Shown in pieces: positions 16,331 to 24,486 of a stretch of 44,876 bases of DNA (its first letter is position 1; every line of letters begins with the position of its first letter). The notes beneath the pieces were generated by a model that saw only the letters and a program-made list of their open reading frames with translations, searched no databases and was not told the DNA's origin. A program made the position numbers and the translations under genes. Source of the DNA: a virus. The stretch spans positions 1 to 44,876 of IMG/VR virus record IMGVR_UViG_3300004461_000012, one strand, 5' to 3'.

Positions 16331-17398
16331 ATGGTGAAAGCATTTGACGTTTCTAAGTTTCGTAAAAACTTAACTAAATCAATCACAGGCATGAGTAGTG
16401 GATTTAACGATCCTACTGATTGGATTAGTACAGGTAACTATGCCTTAAATTATCTTATTAGTGGTGACTTCAACAAAGGTGTTCCGCTAGGTAAGGTTAC
16501 TGTGTTTGCAGGAGAATCTGGTGCAGGTAAAAGTTACATCTGTGCAGGTAACATTGTAAAAGCGGCACAAGACCAAGGCATCTTTGTGGTATTAATTGAC
16601 TCAGAGAACGCACTTGACGAGAGTTGGCTTAAAGCTCTACAAGTTGACACAGCAGAAGATAAACTTCTTAAACTAAACATGTCAATGATTGACGATGTTG
16701 CTAAAACTATTAGCACGTTCATGATTGACTACAAAACAATGCCAGACGAAGAACGTCCTAAGATTTTGTTTGTAATTGACTCACTTGGTATGCTATTGAC
16801 GCCTACTGATGTTGATCAGTTTAACAAAGGTGACATGAAAGGTGATATGGGTCGTAAACCTAAAGCACTTACATCGTTGGTTAGAAATACTGTTAACATG
16901 ATTGGTAGTTGTAACGTAGGATTAGTTTGTACTAATCACACATATGCATCACAAGATATGTTTGATCCAGATGATAAGATATCAGGTGGACAAGGCTTTA
17001 TCTATGCATCATCTATTGTAGTAGCAATGAAAAAATTGAAACTAAAAGAAGATGAAGACGGTAACAAGATATCAGAAGTACGTGGTATTAGAGCAGGTTG
17101 TAAAGTAATGAAAACACGTTACGCAAAACCGTTTGAGGCTGTACAAGTTAAGATTCCATATGAAACTGGAATGAATCCTTACTCAGGACTTGTTGATCTT
17201 TTTGAGAAAAAAGGCTTGCTTGTTAAAGACGGAAACAGACTAAAATATATTGATTCTAAAGGAGTAGAAAGCAAGGAATATCGTAAGGTATGGGAAAGTG
17301 GTGGAGAACCATTAGACAACATTATGAAAGAGTTTTCAGATGGTTCTAATTCTATAGAAGAAATTAAAGAAACAAACATTAGCACAGAAGAGGAATAA
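16331..17398 (+). CDS. uvsX: UvsX RecA-like recombinase
   Basis: A 355-residue RecA-family recombinase that forms filaments on single-stranded DNA and drives strand exchange for recombination-dependent replication. Walker A is GESGAGKS at residues 61-68. Walker B is KILFVIDSLGML around 144-155, and the DNA-binding loop region lies near DMKGDMGRKPKALTSLVRN. VCTNHTY and a conserved SGGQGFIYASS follow. Length is close to T4 UvsX (391). It lies between gp32 and uvsY, its functional partners, which is the expected recombination cluster. Confidence 0.95.
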   Translation: MVKAFDVSKFRKNLTKSITGMSSGFNDPTDWISTGNYALNYLISGDFNKGVPLGKVTVFAGESGAGKSYICAGNIVKAAQDQGIFVVLIDSENALDESWLKALQVDTAEDKLLKLNMSMIDDVAKTISTFMIDYKTMPDEERPKILFVIDSLGMLLTPTDVDQFNKGDMKGDMGRKPKALTSLVRNTVNMIGSCNVGLVCTNHTYASQDMFDPDDKISGGQGFIYASSIVVAMKKLKLKEDEDGNKISEVRGIRAGCKVMKTRYAKPFEAVQVKIPYETGMNPYSGLVDLFEKKGLLVKDGNRLKYIDSKGVESKEYRKVWESGGEPLDNIMKEFSDGSNSIEEIKETNISTEEE

Positions 17399-17401
17399 GA
17401 C

Positions 17402-17617
17402 ATGGAAGGAAGTCAATTAGTTGAAATTTGGCAATTTTTTAAAGAATACCTCGACAGGAAACAACCTGTTAAGGTAATTGCTGAAAAATTTGTAGATATA
17501 ATGGCAGACTATGGTATCGGAGACGAAGAGTTTCGTGAGGCCTTGGGTGCAGATGATGATCTTGATAAAGCAATTCAATACTATTTGGATGCTGAATCTG
17601 AGGACGAGGACTTTTAA
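17402..17617 (+). CDS. Small acidic protein between uvsX and uvsY
   Basis: A 71-residue, strongly acidic protein, probably helical (LVEIWQFFKEYLDRKQPVKVIAEKF, DEEFREALGADDDLDKAIQYYLD). It starts three bases after the uvsX stop and its stop overlaps the uvsY start codon by one base (17617), so it is co-translated with both. I recognise no family. Because it is sandwiched between recombinase and mediator, a role as a regulator of UvsX filaments is possible, but nothing in the sequence proves it. Confidence 0.65.
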   Translation: MEGSQLVEIWQFFKEYLDRKQPVKVIAEKFVDIMADYGIGDEEFREALGADDDLDKAIQYYLDAESEDEDF

Positions 17618-18075
17618 TGGCTGGTTGGTATCAGAAAATAGCAAGAGATATTGGTGTTATTCCTGATGCCATCAGACACTATGAGGACGAACTAGAAGTA
17701 GCAAAGTCAGAAATTAGAATCAGAGGCAATCTTGAAAAAGCATCAGCAGATATGCCTGGGATTGTTGAACAAAGATTCAATCAATTACAAGAAATAGAAG
17801 CAGTCTTACAGTATATGAATATCGAACTACGTAGATTGCGTTCGTCACATTTTAAAAAATATCTAGAAAACTATCAAAGAGCATTGTCCAGCAGAGATGT
17901 TGAAAAATATGTAGACGGTGAATCAGATGTGGTTGATTATGAAAAAATAATTAACGAATTTGCACTGTTGAGAAACAAGTGGCTAGGTATTACCAAAGGA
18001 CTCGATCAAAAACAATGGCAAATGACCAATATTGTTAAGTTAAGAGTGGCTGGCATGGAAGACGCTTCCATATAA
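17617..18075 (+). CDS. uvsY: UvsY recombination mediator
   Basis: A 152-residue helical protein matching UvsY, which loads UvsX onto gp32-coated DNA. Features are the N-terminal helix WYQKIARDIGVIPDAIRHYEDE, then NLEKASADMPGIVEQRFNQLQEIEAVLQYMN and the central LRRLRSSHFKKYLENYQRALSSRD, the most conserved block of the family. Length is near T4 UvsY (137). The start codon overlaps the stop of the preceding small gene. It ends the recombination cluster, and the glycan island starts 35 bases later behind a late-type octamer. Confidence 0.88.
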   Translation: MAGWYQKIARDIGVIPDAIRHYEDELEVAKSEIRIRGNLEKASADMPGIVEQRFNQLQEIEAVLQYMNIELRRLRSSHFKKYLENYQRALSSRDVEKYVDGESDVVDYEKIINEFALLRNKWLGITKGLDQKQWQMTNIVKLRVAGMEDASI

Positions 18076-18096
18076 CACATTACCAAAAAACATTCC

Positions 18097-18104
18097 AATA
18101 AATA
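18097..18104 (+). promoter_or_regulatory. Late-type promoter at the head of the glycan island
   Basis: AATAAATA lies six bases before the ATG at 18111. It is the first of two such octamers in the island; the other is at 27129. Both read AATAAATA rather than GATAAATA. Confidence 0.5.
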
Positions 18105-18110
18105 TTCAAA

Positions 18111-18851
18111 ATGAACTTGAATATTCCATCATACATCATCACAATGCAAGGCAATCAAACAAGTGAATTGCTATCTCAACAATGTTTCGATTCTGCCAAA
18201 AAATTTAGTATAGAACCAAAAATTTTCCCTGCAATTCATGGCAAACAAATAGACATTGAATGGAAAAAACACAATTTGAAAGATTTTAAATTTAATCAAA
18301 GAATAAAAAAATTAAGTTTGGGCATGAAAGGGTGTACGTTATCACATTTTTTATTATGGAAAAAAAGTATAGAAATAAACAAACCTATACTGATACTTGA
18401 ACACGATGCATTAATAATCAGACCCATTCCTCACAGCATTGTTGCTAAATTTGACGAAGTGTGCAATCTTGATAGACTGAGTAGATTAACTACAGACTAT
18501 GACAACAAAGTTCAAGAACATCGTGGAGAAGGTGTGACTGTGTTCATGAAATCAAGACCAATGGCATCAGGATTAGAACTGTATAATAAAACACACATTA
18601 AAGGTGCTCATGGTTATGTTGTTAAACCGCAAGGTGCTCAAAGATTAGTGGATTGGGTATGGGCCTCTGGTGCATTGGCGTCAGATGTTTCCATCAACAG
18701 CATAAGTTGTGTGTTAACTTATTCAGATACCAGTTATTGTCGAATAAATCCGCAGTTCTGGAACTCAAAACGAATGAAGGGCACCAATTCTTTTACCAGA
18801 CCCAATAAACAAGATAAGAAATTAATGAGAGAGGCTAATAATGGAATTTGA
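18111..18851 (+). CDS. Glycosyltransferase, family 25-like
   Basis: A 246-residue enzyme resembling GT25 transferases, which add hexoses to lipopolysaccharide or similar glycans. It opens with IPSYIITMQGN and has the family pattern GMKGCTLSHFLLWKKS near residue 70, followed by PILILEHDALIIRP near residue 88, whose EHD is the metal/sugar-nucleotide motif. A later HGYVVKPQGAQRLVDW block and a C-terminal SDVSIN match the acceptor half of the family. Two relatives lie at 19727 and 26456. It is the first gene of the island, and its end overlaps the next gene by 11 bases. Confidence 0.72.
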   Translation: MNLNIPSYIITMQGNQTSELLSQQCFDSAKKFSIEPKIFPAIHGKQIDIEWKKHNLKDFKFNQRIKKLSLGMKGCTLSHFLLWKKSIEINKPILILEHDALIIRPIPHSIVAKFDEVCNLDRLSRLTTDYDNKVQEHRGEGVTVFMKSRPMASGLELYNKTHIKGAHGYVVKPQGAQRLVDWVWASGALASDVSINSISCVLTYSDTSYCRINPQFWNSKRMKGTNSFTRPNKQDKKLMREANNGI

Positions 18852-19740
18852 CAAACTACACATTGGCGGAGACTTACCTATTAAAAAATCTCATGTGATA
18901 TTCTTCAGTTGTGATCCTGCATACTGGGCAGAACATGGACAATACTTGGCAAGAAGTACACTGTCTTTAAACAAAAAGAATCTTATCCACATACATGTAC
19001 ATATGATCTACGAACACAATCAAACACACAACTTAGAAAATTTAATCCAAGACGAAAATATAACATACACCTATGAAACTCACAGCGAAGGATTTTATGA
19101 TCAGTTTCAATTAGCAAAGGATCACCCAAAGTTTAGTAGAGGACCAGAGATATGTAACACAAAATCAGACGATGAACTAAAAAGAAAAATATATCTATCC
19201 AGTGCTAGATTTTTTTATTTTGATAGATTTTTTGAAAAATTCCAACATGTTGTTCAACTGGATTCGGATGGTATTGCTAGAGAACGAATTCCTTTACACG
19301 AATTCAAACTGATTTCTTCATGGCCCGCGGCAATGCGTAAACCCAAAGATCCGAGTGTGTACATTGCTAGTTGTGTGACGCCTGGAATAGGTGAACCTGG
19401 CGATAAATTTAAAAAAGAATTATCACAAAACATGATTGAAGCATTTAAAAAACCAATTTATTGGTTTGTGGATCAACATGTATTGAAGGAATTATTAGAT
19501 GCAAGAGAGTTTGTGTCTATACCTTATAAATGGAACAGTTGGGGACTTAAATCTGGTGGAGAAATATTCAGCACAGCAAAAGGCAATAAGAAATATGGAT
19601 TTAGATACAAAGCATTAAAATATGCATGGTTCGATGACAAAGACAAATTGAAATTTCATAAAAATATGTCGGACAAAATACAACTGGAAAAGATGCAACA
19701 AAAAATGGCAAAGAAAAATAGAAAAAATGACAAATCCTAA
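18841..19740 (+). CDS. Probable DxD-type glycosyltransferase
   Basis: A 299-residue protein with a GT-A-like plan. An N-terminal strand SHVIFFSCDPAYW is followed by ARSTLSLNKKNLIHIHVHM, then by LSSARFFYFDRFF and HVVQLDSDGIARERIP, where DSD fits the metal-binding DxD. YWFVDQHVLKELL near residue 205 resembles the late acidic block of GT8-like enzymes. The C-terminus is very basic (KLEKMQQKMAKKNRKN-type). The donor and acceptor are unknown. It overlaps both neighbouring genes (11 and 14 bases), so it is part of one translational chain. Confidence 0.6.
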   Translation: MEFDKLHIGGDLPIKKSHVIFFSCDPAYWAEHGQYLARSTLSLNKKNLIHIHVHMIYEHNQTHNLENLIQDENITYTYETHSEGFYDQFQLAKDHPKFSRGPEICNTKSDDELKRKIYLSSARFFYFDRFFEKFQHVVQLDSDGIARERIPLHEFKLISSWPAAMRKPKDPSVYIASCVTPGIGEPGDKFKKELSQNMIEAFKKPIYWFVDQHVLKELLDAREFVSIPYKWNSWGLKSGGEIFSTAKGNKKYGFRYKALKYAWFDDKDKLKFHKNMSDKIQLEKMQQKMAKKNRKNDKS

Positions 19741-20308
19741 AGGATACATTATACATTTAAAAAATCATCAAAAATCTGTTGAATGGAGTAATCATGCACT
19801 TACAACAGGACAAAAATTTGGATGGAAACTAGAACTGTATGATGGTGTCGATGGCACAAAAGAAAAGTTAGAAGACTACAAAGTAAAAATTTACCCACAC
19901 AATAAAAAATGTGTTAGACTGTTATCAAGACCCGGAACACAAGGATGTTTTCTCAGTCAATACAAATTATGGAAAAAATGTTTTAAAGAAAATAAGGAAA
20001 TTTGTGTATTTGAACATGATGTTGTGTTTAAAAAACCTTTCAGCATTGAGCAAGAATTTTCAGACATTTTAAAGTTTGAAGGATTCCAACCTACTAAACC
20101 AATGCCTGTAGGACAATGGTGGGAAGGTGCTAGAGCATACTGTTTGAAGCCTTCTGGTGCTAAAAAACTGTTAGATTTTGTTAAGCACAAAGGAGCCATG
20201 CCAGCAGATTGGTGTATCAACAATGGCATATTGGATGTTAAGTTTGATTTAAATAACAAAGTTACATTTGATTCAAAAAAATTTAGTTTCACAAAGGATT
20301 TAAAATGA
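19727..20308 (+). CDS. Glycosyltransferase, family 25-like
   Basis: A 193-residue, short GT25-like protein. It begins KGYIIHLKNHQKSVEWSNHA, then has GTQGCFLSQYKLWKKCF near residue 69 and ICVFEHDVVFKKPF near 88, with EHD in the catalytic position. ARAYCLKPSGAKKLLDFVK and ADWCINNGI complete the family pattern. It is shorter than typical GT25 enzymes (about 250) mainly at the C-terminus. It is coupled to both neighbours by overlaps of 14 and 4 bases. Confidence 0.7.
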   Translation: MTNPKGYIIHLKNHQKSVEWSNHALTTGQKFGWKLELYDGVDGTKEKLEDYKVKIYPHNKKCVRLLSRPGTQGCFLSQYKLWKKCFKENKEICVFEHDVVFKKPFSIEQEFSDILKFEGFQPTKPMPVGQWWEGARAYCLKPSGAKKLLDFVKHKGAMPADWCINNGILDVKFDLNNKVTFDSKKFSFTKDLK

Positions 20309-21084
20309 AAAGGTTAATATTTCAAGTAAGTGTAGGTAAACCTAGCAAGTTGTACACCACTTGTATCAACAGTGTGGCAGAATATTGTAAAAAATATTCA
20401 ATAGATCACATAGTGTTAACGGAACCAAAACTAAAAATAAGACCAGATCCTTCAAGAACAGGTAGAAGTTTACAAGCAGTGGAAAAATTAGGTTACATGC
20501 CTATTTACGAGAAAGAAAATGCTTTTGAATACTTTGATAGATATGATCAAATTGCAATAGTAGACAGCGACATATACATAAAACCAACAGCACCTGATAT
20601 ATTTTTAGACTTAACACAAGAATATGACTTTGGTGGTGTTGCTGAAAGAGAATTACCGTTGACACCTAAATATAAAAACAAAATTACCAAATACTCACGC
20701 AGTGCTTTCACCAATCTAAAAGACGTTGATTGGCATTGGAATCACTTAGGTGCTGAATTTTACAACATGGGACTGATGGTGATGAACAAATCGTTTGCCA
20801 AATACCTTAAAGGTCAAACACCTAAAGAATTTATTACTAGACCAGAATTTAAAGATTTTGTTGATGGTGTTGGTTTTTACAAATGGAGCACAGACCAAAT
20901 GTTATTAAACTGGTTTGTAAAAAAAGAAAAAATGAAATGTAAAAATATGGACTGGCGTTGGAACTCTTTGTACACAGCAGTAACCAAAGACAGACAACAT
21001 GAAAGTTTCTTCACTCACTTCTTTTTGAGAGATCACCTACCAGAACGTGGCGAAAACATAGAAGAGATATTAAAAAAAATATGA
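20305..21084 (+). CDS. Probable DxD-type glycosyltransferase (MKxLIxQVxxG group)
   Basis: A 259-residue GT-A-like protein. The N-terminus RLIFQVSVGKPSKLY and the donor motif QIAIVDSDIYIKP near residue 89 are followed by a WNHLGAEFYNMGLMVMN block and STDQMLLNWFV, the usual late acidic stretch. It shares its opening plan with the genes at 21081 and 24483, suggesting three related copies. Sugar specificity cannot be read. Start and stop are both within ATGA overlaps. Confidence 0.62.
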   Translation: MKRLIFQVSVGKPSKLYTTCINSVAEYCKKYSIDHIVLTEPKLKIRPDPSRTGRSLQAVEKLGYMPIYEKENAFEYFDRYDQIAIVDSDIYIKPTAPDIFLDLTQEYDFGGVAERELPLTPKYKNKITKYSRSAFTNLKDVDWHWNHLGAEFYNMGLMVMNKSFAKYLKGQTPKEFITRPEFKDFVDGVGFYKWSTDQMLLNWFVKKEKMKCKNMDWRWNSLYTAVTKDRQHESFFTHFFLRDHLPERGENIEEILKKI

Positions 21085-21740
21085 ATATAATTTTACAACA
21101 TTGGACAGGAGAACTAGGTCCTCTAGAATTGGCATCTAAAGCAAATATGGAGAATTATGCAAAATATTGCAAAGCGTCATATGAATTAGTTTTAGGTAAT
21201 CAATTTAGACCAAAATTAAATCCTTGCTGTCAAAAATTAATAATGCTGGATGAAAAATTTGACATATATGATGATGTGCTAATGGTAGATCTCGATATGT
21301 TTGTAACAAAACACGTTAAAGAAAATATATTTGATATACCCGGAGTTGGATTAAATTCTGCAATTCAACAGACATTGTTTGCTTCTATGCTAAAACATAA
21401 AAAATATAAAACATTAATGGATAAGGATGGTCCTTTTTGGGGAGGAGCATTTTGGAAATTTACAAATCAGCAAAGAAAACAGTTAAGAAAATTTATTGTC
21501 GATAGTGAAATGAAAATCTTTAATGGAAATTTCAATGACGAAGGAATAATACATAGATTAGCAAGTCAAGCCAAAATGAAACAAGCAGATGTATCTGAAG
21601 AATGGTGCTGGGGAAATTGTTTTCCTGGTTATGAAAAAGCAAAAATGATACATATTAGACACAAGTTCAAATTAGAAGGACCAAAAGTTTCTAAAATAGA
21701 AGTTTTAAATCAATTAAAAAAAGAAGGAGTTGTTGAATGA
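21081..21740 (+). CDS. Probable DxD-type glycosyltransferase
   Basis: A 219-residue GT-A-like protein. It opens with IILQHWTGELGPLELASKAN and has DDVLMVDLDMFVTKHV near residue 67, where DLD matches the metal-binding motif. PFWGGAFWKFTNQQRKQLR and NDEGIIHRLAS follow. It is a shorter relative of the genes at 20305 and 24483. The C-terminal IHIRHKFKLEGPK includes a histidine typical of the last metal ligand in GT8-like enzymes. Coupled by ATGA to both neighbours. Confidence 0.62.
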   Translation: MNIILQHWTGELGPLELASKANMENYAKYCKASYELVLGNQFRPKLNPCCQKLIMLDEKFDIYDDVLMVDLDMFVTKHVKENIFDIPGVGLNSAIQQTLFASMLKHKKYKTLMDKDGPFWGGAFWKFTNQQRKQLRKFIVDSEMKIFNGNFNDEGIIHRLASQAKMKQADVSEEWCWGNCFPGYEKAKMIHIRHKFKLEGPKVSKIEVLNQLKKEGVVE

Positions 21741-22591
21741 AGATATTAGTAACCGGTGCTACCGGATATATTGGTGCCCACTATGTTAAAATTGCGGCAG
21801 AACATGGTCATGAAGTGGTCGCCACTGATTTTAATTTTAATCAAAATAACATAGAAAAATATTCATCACGAATTATTAATTGGGACTTTCGTAAACCATC
21901 TCCAATGAAGATGTCGTTTGACAAAGTAGTGCATATTGGGGCAATGGGTAAAGTTCCTTTATCAGTAAAAGATCCTTGGTTATATTATGAAACGAATGTA
22001 GTTGGTACAAAAAACGTGATCGACTTTGCTGAATGTGATCACTTTGTTTATTGTTCTACTGGTTCAGCATTTGATCCTGCCGCGTCACCATATGCGGCTA
22101 CAAAGTACGGTGGTGAGTTACTCACAAAACAGTTCAAAGAGAATCACAGTCTTGTTCGGTTCTATAATGTGTGTGGTAATAACGGATTTGATAAATTTGA
22201 TGACGAATATTCTCATCTGATAAGAAAAGCGGCGGCGGTGGCTAACGGTAAGTTTGATACATTAGAAATCTTTGGTACTGATTATGATACTCGCGATGGA
22301 ACTTGTATTAGGAATTATACCCATGTTATAGATATTGTTGATTCTCTACAAAAGTTGGTAGAAAATAAACCAACTGGAGTTATTGATTGTCTTGGATCAC
22401 CAGAAGGCGTATCTGTTAGGGAAGTTATCGATACAATGTGTAACGTATCAAAGAAAAACCTACATGTCATCGAAAGAGAAAGACGACTGGGCGATATTGC
22501 TGTATCAACTGTACCAGATAAATCAATTCACTTCGAGCAAACTAAATCAGTTGCTGATATGTGTATAGATGCTTTGGAGCGTGAAGTATGA
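21737..22591 (+). CDS. NAD-dependent sugar epimerase/dehydratase
   Basis: A 284-residue extended short-chain dehydrogenase, the type that modifies nucleotide sugars such as UDP-hexoses. The cofactor loop GATGYIG is at residues 7-13. VVHIGAMG is the usual strand-4 motif near residue 66. The catalytic pair is in SPYAATKYGGELL (Tyr and Lys three apart) with a Ser/Thr just before (YCSTGSAF). RNYTHVIDIVDSL near residue 195 matches the substrate-side block. It begins a stretch whose codon choice looks different from the rest (more GCC, CGA, CGG and CGC codons), hinting at separate acquisition. It would supply a modified sugar nucleotide to the transferases. Confidence 0.85.
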   Translation: MKILVTGATGYIGAHYVKIAAEHGHEVVATDFNFNQNNIEKYSSRIINWDFRKPSPMKMSFDKVVHIGAMGKVPLSVKDPWLYYETNVVGTKNVIDFAECDHFVYCSTGSAFDPAASPYAATKYGGELLTKQFKENHSLVRFYNVCGNNGFDKFDDEYSHLIRKAAAVANGKFDTLEIFGTDYDTRDGTCIRNYTHVIDIVDSLQKLVENKPTGVIDCLGSPEGVSVREVIDTMCNVSKKNLHVIERERRLGDIAVSTVPDKSIHFEQTKSVADMCIDALEREV

Positions 22592-23319
22592 CGTTATGGG
22601 AAAGCATGTTAGTAGACATTCAATCTGAATTTCAAAATAAAGAAAAGTTCTTACAGCATAAAACTATTTCTAAAACAATAAGTCCAAATCAAAAAGGTAA
22701 TACATTAAATCATTTAAATTACGTAAGGAAAAACGAGTATTTTTTAAATAAAGTTTTGCCTAAAGTCCTTGATTCAAAAGTTGGTGACCCAAAACTATTC
22801 GAAGGATTCAGTCAAGGAACTGCTCAACATTGTCATTACTTAATGGTCATGCTGGAACATCTTGGTTTAGAGATTACAGACTTTGATCATATATCCGATA
22901 TCGGTAGCGGGTATGGTAATTTCTATAGAATGGCAAGGTTGTTGGGATATAAAGGAAATTTTGATATTGCTGATTTCCCAATCATGCATGAAATACAAGA
23001 ATACTATATTAACCAACATAATCTTGATCTTCCAAATTTTATCGGAATAAGAGATTTAAATCCAATTAGTAAAAGTATTCTTTTTGGGTTTCATAGTATT
23101 AATGAAATGCCTCTTTCTGATAGAAGCATACTTGAGAAAAAGTATTATCTTTATGACCATGTAATGATACTTTACAACAATAAGTTTGACGGCATTGATA
23201 ATATGGAATATTTTAGAGATTTAAAAGAACGCATGAGCAAAGATTTTACAGTAAACATAATTCAAGCACCACTGAAAACTAACGGCGCTTTTTTTATAGG
23301 ATCAAAAAAAGAGGTATAA
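22588..23319 (+). CDS. SAM-dependent methyltransferase, sugar O-methyltransferase type
   Basis: A 243-residue protein with the SAM loop ISDIGSGYGNFYRMARLLGY near residue 103, preceded by SQGTAQHCHYLMVMLEHL, and followed by FDIADFPIMHEIQEYYIN. This arrangement matches a group of putative sugar O-methyltransferases found in surface polysaccharide clusters. SINEMPLSDRSI near residue 172 is the usual loop after the fourth strand. It is coupled by ATGA to the epimerase upstream, so the methylated sugar may be that enzyme's product. Confidence 0.68.
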   Translation: MTLWESMLVDIQSEFQNKEKFLQHKTISKTISPNQKGNTLNHLNYVRKNEYFLNKVLPKVLDSKVGDPKLFEGFSQGTAQHCHYLMVMLEHLGLEITDFDHISDIGSGYGNFYRMARLLGYKGNFDIADFPIMHEIQEYYINQHNLDLPNFIGIRDLNPISKSILFGFHSINEMPLSDRSILEKKYYLYDHVMILYNNKFDGIDNMEYFRDLKERMSKDFTVNIIQAPLKTNGAFFIGSKKEV

Positions 23320-23322
23320 GTT

Positions 23323-24486
23323 TTGGAAACACGAAACCCAAACGATTTATTAACGTATAAACGATTTGATGTTGTTGTCAAATATATGTATGCGTCAAAT
23401 TTATCAAGTGAATTTTATAAAAATGTTTACAAAGAACATCTTGGAATTTGGAATGGGTTTACTGAAGGAAATCCAAAAAAGAGTGGGTTTGAAGATTTTG
23501 ATAATGCATTTAAATCGATTATTAATAACACAGTTGATGAGCCAGTTCCAGTGAATCCTGAAGGTCATATTGCCAACGGTGCTCATAGATTAGCCGCCGC
23601 ATTATATCATCAAAGACCTATTAATACTAGAAATACAAATTCAAATGAAAATTATTCTATTGAGGCTGATTATAAAGTTTTTCATAAAAAAGGATTACAA
23701 AGGCATATGTTACAAAGAACTGCATTAGAGTATGCAAAACTTAAATCTAATACTCATGTCATATGTTTGTTTCCTATCGCTCATAAACGCATCGACGAAG
23801 TGATCAATATAGTTGAGAAACATTCTAATATATTTTATAAATCATCTGAAGTATTAAATGGCACAGGACAACTTGGTTTAATAAAAGAAATATATCTTTC
23901 TGATGGTTGGGCTAACGAAAAAGGAATAAGAAAAAAATGTAATGAGTGTTTTAGAGGAAATAGCAACGTAACCTTTCTGTTAGTAGATGCACAAAATCTT
24001 GAAACTGTGAAAGAAATGAAAAATGAAATTAGATCATTATTTAAAGTTGGTAACCATTCTGTTCACATTAATGACACTCATGAAGACACGATTCGAATAG
24101 CAAAAACAGTATTCAATGACAATAGCATACATTTTCTTAATAACAGAAAAAACGTTTCGTTTCCAAATTACAAAAAACTAATGTCTGTCATGAAACCAAA
24201 TGACAATGAAATCATTACAGGTTCAACCGTACTATCGTTGTATGGTCTTAGAGACTGTAAAGATATAGACAAAATTTATTACAATAATCCACCGGCTGAC
24301 TCTCATAATCCATATGTAGGAACACTCTATAAATTAACTCTAGATGATATTTTAAATAATCCAATGTATCATTTATATTACAATGGATTTAAATATGTGT
24401 CTCTAGATGTAATAAAGAATATGAAGGCTATAAGAAATGAACCAAAAGATGTTATAGACGTGAAATTAGCAGAGGAAATAAAATGA
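23323..24486 (+). CDS. ParB-like domain fused to a nucleotidyltransferase-like domain
   Basis: A 387-residue protein of unusual build. The start is TTG at 23323, supported by GAGG eight bases upstream; the first ATG is 60 bases further in and would remove conserved residues (KRFDVVVKYMYA). Residues 70-100 contain VPVNPEGHIANGAHRLAAALYH, like the core of ParB/sulfiredoxin nucleotide-binding domains. The C-terminal part has ITGSTVLSLYGLRDCKDIDKIYY near residue 298, like the GS...D-x-D core of nucleotidyltransferases, then a conserved KNMKAIRNEPKDVIDVKL tail. The middle has no recognised domain. Its place in a sugar cluster suggests a glycan role rather than DNA partitioning; this is inference. 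Confidence 0.6.
   Translation: METRNPNDLLTYKRFDVVVKYMYASNLSSEFYKNVYKEHLGIWNGFTEGNPKKSGFEDFDNAFKSIINNTVDEPVPVNPEGHIANGAHRLAAALYHQRPINTRNTNSNENYSIEADYKVFHKKGLQRHMLQRTALEYAKLKSNTHVICLFPIAHKRIDEVINIVEKHSNIFYKSSEVLNGTGQLGLIKEIYLSDGWANEKGIRKKCNECFRGNSNVTFLLVDAQNLETVKEMKNEIRSLFKVGNHSVHINDTHEDTIRIAKTVFNDNSIHFLNNRKNVSFPNYKKLMSVMKPNDNEIITGSTVLSLYGLRDCKDIDKIYYNNPPADSHNPYVGTLYKLTLDDILNNPMYHLYYNGFKYVSLDVIKNMKAIRNEPKDVIDVKLAEEIK

Noticed and set aside
23323-24486. The ParB-like gene as a plasmid or prophage partition protein
   Set aside because: There is no ParA partner or DNA-binding helix-turn-helix next to the motif, and all neighbours are glycan enzymes.
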